NCBI RefSeq assembly: GCF_045105435.1 | Contig: NZ_JBGCDL010000340.1 | Location: 1 to 6,110, forward strand | Direction of reading: 5' to 3' | DNA: 6,110 nucleotides | Origin: Kordia sp045105435 | GTDB taxonomy: Bacteria > Bacteroidota > Bacteroidia > Flavobacteriales > Flavobacteriaceae | In this document: piece after piece, positions 4,293 to 6,110 of the stretch | Layout of the letters: every line of letters begins with the position of its first letter | How positions within the stretch are numbered: position 1 is the stretch's first letter | Notes under the pieces: model-generated | The model's input: only the letters and a program-made list of their open reading frames with translations | What the model was told of the DNA's origin: nothing | Database searches by the model: none | Made by a program: the position numbers and the translations under genes

Positions 4293-6110
4293 ATGAATTT
4301 AAAGAATTTTAGCATCCTAACTTTACTTTGTTTATTCAGCATTTCCCTAGCTGCACAGCAAAAAATTTCTGGAAAGGTAACTTCGGCAGAAAACAACAAA
4401 CCGATTGCAAATGTTGATATTTATGATCAAGGTTCAGGAAAATTGACAACAACGAATGAAACTGGTTATTATGAATTTACCACAGAAGAAAAACAGTTGA
4501 AAATTGTCTTTTTCTCGTTTGAATATGAAGTGTTGGAAAAGCAACTTTTGGTTGACAAAAAAACGATACTAAATGTGGTTTTAAAGCCTTTGGGCGAACA
4601 ACTATCGGAAGTACAATTGAATGTTAGAAAGACAAAAATATTCGCGCTAAAGCGATTAAAAGATGTTGAAGAAACGGCAATTTACGCAGGAAAAAAGACC
4701 GAAGTAGTTTTGGTAGAACAATCCATGGCAAACTTGGCTTCCAACAATGCGCGCCAAATATACAGTCAAGTTGTGGGTTTAAATATTTACCAAAATGACG
4801 ATGCAGGATTGCAATTAAATATTGGTGGACGCGGTTTAGATCCTAACAGAACGGCAAACTTTAACACACGTCAAAACGGTTATGATATTAGCGCGGATGT
4901 GTTAGGATATCCTGAAAGTTATTATTCGCCTGCGGCGGAAGGTTTACAGGAAATTCAAATCATTCGTGGTGCGGCTTCCTTACAATACGGAACGCAATTT
5001 GGCGGTTTGGTTAACTTTGTGATGAAGAAACCAAATAAAGCAAAACCATTTGAGTTTATTACGCGAAATACGATCGGAAGTAACAATTTATACACCAACT
5101 TTACGAGTGTAAGCGGAACGACAGGGAAATTCAGTTACTATTCGTTTTTCAACTATAAAAAAGGTGACGGATTTCGTCCAAACTCAGAATTTGAAAGCAA
5201 AAATGCCTATGCACATATTGGCTATCAATTCAATGAACGCACGAAGTTAGAAGCAGAAGTTACGTACTTACGTTATTTGGCAAAGCAAGCTGGCGGATTA
5301 ACAGACCAAATGTTTGCAGAAAACCCGTTTCAAAGTAACAGAGAACGCAATTGGTTTCAAATTGATTGGTTATTGTACAATATAAAATTTGCACATAAAT
5401 TCTCGGACGACACCAACTTTACATTCAATGCGTTTGGTTTAAATGCTTCGCGAAATGCGTTGGGTTTCAGAACAAATCGTGTCAATCAAGTGGATCCAGG
5501 AAGTGAACGCGATTTAATAAAAGGCGACTTTAATAACTTCGGATTTGAAGCACGTTTGTTAAGTAACTACGAAGTATTTGGGAAAAAATCTACGTTTTTA
5601 ATTGGTTCAAAATTTTACAAAGCAGACAACACAAGTGCGCAAGGTCCAGGTTCAACAGGAAGCGATCCGAATTTTGAATTTCAAACGGCAGACTTTCCAA
5701 ACTATCAGAATCAATCCGCGTATGAGTATCCGAATTTGAATGTAGCTGTTTTTGGTGAGAATATTTTCTATGTGAATGAAAAACTATCGATCACACCAGG
5801 TTTCCGATTTGAACATATCAAAACAGAAAGTGCCGGATTTTTCAAGCGAATTAACTTAGATGGCGCCGGAAACGTCATTTTAAACGAAACAGTTGACAAT
5901 AGCGAAGTGCGTGAACGTTCGTTTGTGCTTTTCGGATTGGGCGCAAGTTACAAACCATCGGATGCATTAGAAATCTATGGAAATGTATCACAAAATTACC
6001 GTTCAGTTACGTTTACAGATATCAGTATCATCAATCCAGCATTTGCGATAAGTCCAACGATTGATGATGAAAAAGGAATGACAATCGATTTTGGATTGCG
6101 CGGAAATTAC
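4293..6110 (+). CDS. FecA-like TonB-dependent outer-membrane receptor (3' end outside window)
   Basis: The frame is open from the ATG at 4293 to the last base, giving 606 residues with no stop. Complete receptors of this type are usually 750-850 residues, so the end of the barrel is missing. A signal peptide ends near SLAAQQ (residues 18-23). A carboxypeptidase-regulatory-like domain follows at about 24-100 (ISGKVTSAENNKPIANVDIY at 25-44, TTNETGYYEF at 53-62), then a possible TonB-box region near 104-112 (LSEVQLNVR). The plug spans about 125-246, with IGGRGLDPNRTANFNTRQNG (177-196), IQIIRGAASLQYG (221-233) and GGLVNFVMKKP (237-247), and the rest is beta-barrel. The RGLDPNR plug motif recalls the FecA ferric-citrate receptor type, so a ferric chelate is the likely cargo; the exact substrate cannot be read. 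It begins 94 bases after the HTTM gene with no visible TAnnTTTG promoter between, suggesting co-transcription. Confidence 0.9.
   Translation, partial: MNLKNFSILTLLCLFSISLAAQQKISGKVTSAENNKPIANVDIYDQGSGKLTTTNETGYYEFTTEEKQLKIVFFSFEYEVLEKQLLVDKKTILNVVLKPLGEQLSEVQLNVRKTKIFALKRLKDVEETAIYAGKKTEVVLVEQSMANLASNNARQIYSQVVGLNIYQNDDAGLQLNIGGRGLDPNRTANFNTRQNGYDISADVLGYPESYYSPAAEGLQEIQIIRGAASLQYGTQFGGLVNFVMKKPNKAKPFEFITRNTIGSNNLYTNFTSVSGTTGKFSYYSFFNYKKGDGFRPNSEFESKNAYAHIGYQFNERTKLEAEVTYLRYLAKQAGGLTDQMFAENPFQSNRERNWFQIDWLLYNIKFAHKFSDDTNFTFNAFGLNASRNALGFRTNRVNQVDPGSERDLIKGDFNNFGFEARLLSNYEVFGKKSTFLIGSKFYKADNTSAQGPGSTGSDPNFEFQTADFPNYQNQSAYEYPNLNVAVFGENIFYVNEKLSITPGFRFEHIKTESAGFFKRINLDGAGNVILNETVDNSEVRERSFVLFGLGASYKPSDALEIYGNVSQNYRSVTFTDISIINPAFAISPTIDDEKGMTIDFGLRGNY

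Noticed and set aside
1..6110. CRISPR array, tRNA, rRNA or insertion sequence
   Set aside because: No regularly spaced repeats, no cloverleaf or rRNA-like sequence and no transposase were seen.

Overview
The window is AT-rich and reads as a member of the Bacteroidota, most likely family Flavobacteriaceae. The support is: a near-perfect Bacteroidota promoter (TTTG-N19-TAnnTTTG) before the first gene; A-rich leaders without Shine-Dalgarno sequences; lipoproteins with Ser/Asp-rich tails after the lipidated Cys; and a TonB-dependent receptor with an N-terminal carboxypeptidase-regulatory-like domain. A Kordia-like genus would fit, but the sequence does not prove it.

All four genes lie on the + strand. 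Bases 1-259 are non-coding and hold two inverted repeats and a strong promoter. Gene 1 (260-1465) is a DUF4856-family lipoprotein. A hairpin terminator (1488-1530) follows, with a possible second promoter overlapping its T-run. Gene 2 (1570-2685) is an imelysin-family lipoprotein, followed by a strong terminator (2709-2739). Gene 3 (2813-4198, GTG start) is an integral-membrane HTTM protein related to vitamin K-dependent gamma-glutamyl carboxylase. A short spacer with a GC-rich palindrome, which looks like a dispersed flavobacterial repeat, precedes gene 4. Gene 4 (4293 to the window edge, incomplete) is a FecA-like TonB-dependent outer-membrane receptor.

Taken together this looks like an iron (or other metal) acquisition locus. 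The receptor would import a ferric chelate across the outer membrane. The two lipoproteins, one from the iron-regulated imelysin family, would bind metal or substrate, probably at the cell surface. The HTTM protein would provide an inner-membrane, quinol-linked activity. Its role here is unknown, yet it keeps the residues matching the carboxylase active-site Lys and His. The most notable observations are this carboxylase homologue inside an iron-type locus, a duplicated HxxxE motif in the DUF4856 protein, a changed GxHxxE motif in the imelysin, and a shared TTTATTTAGA half-site upstream of both lipoprotein genes.
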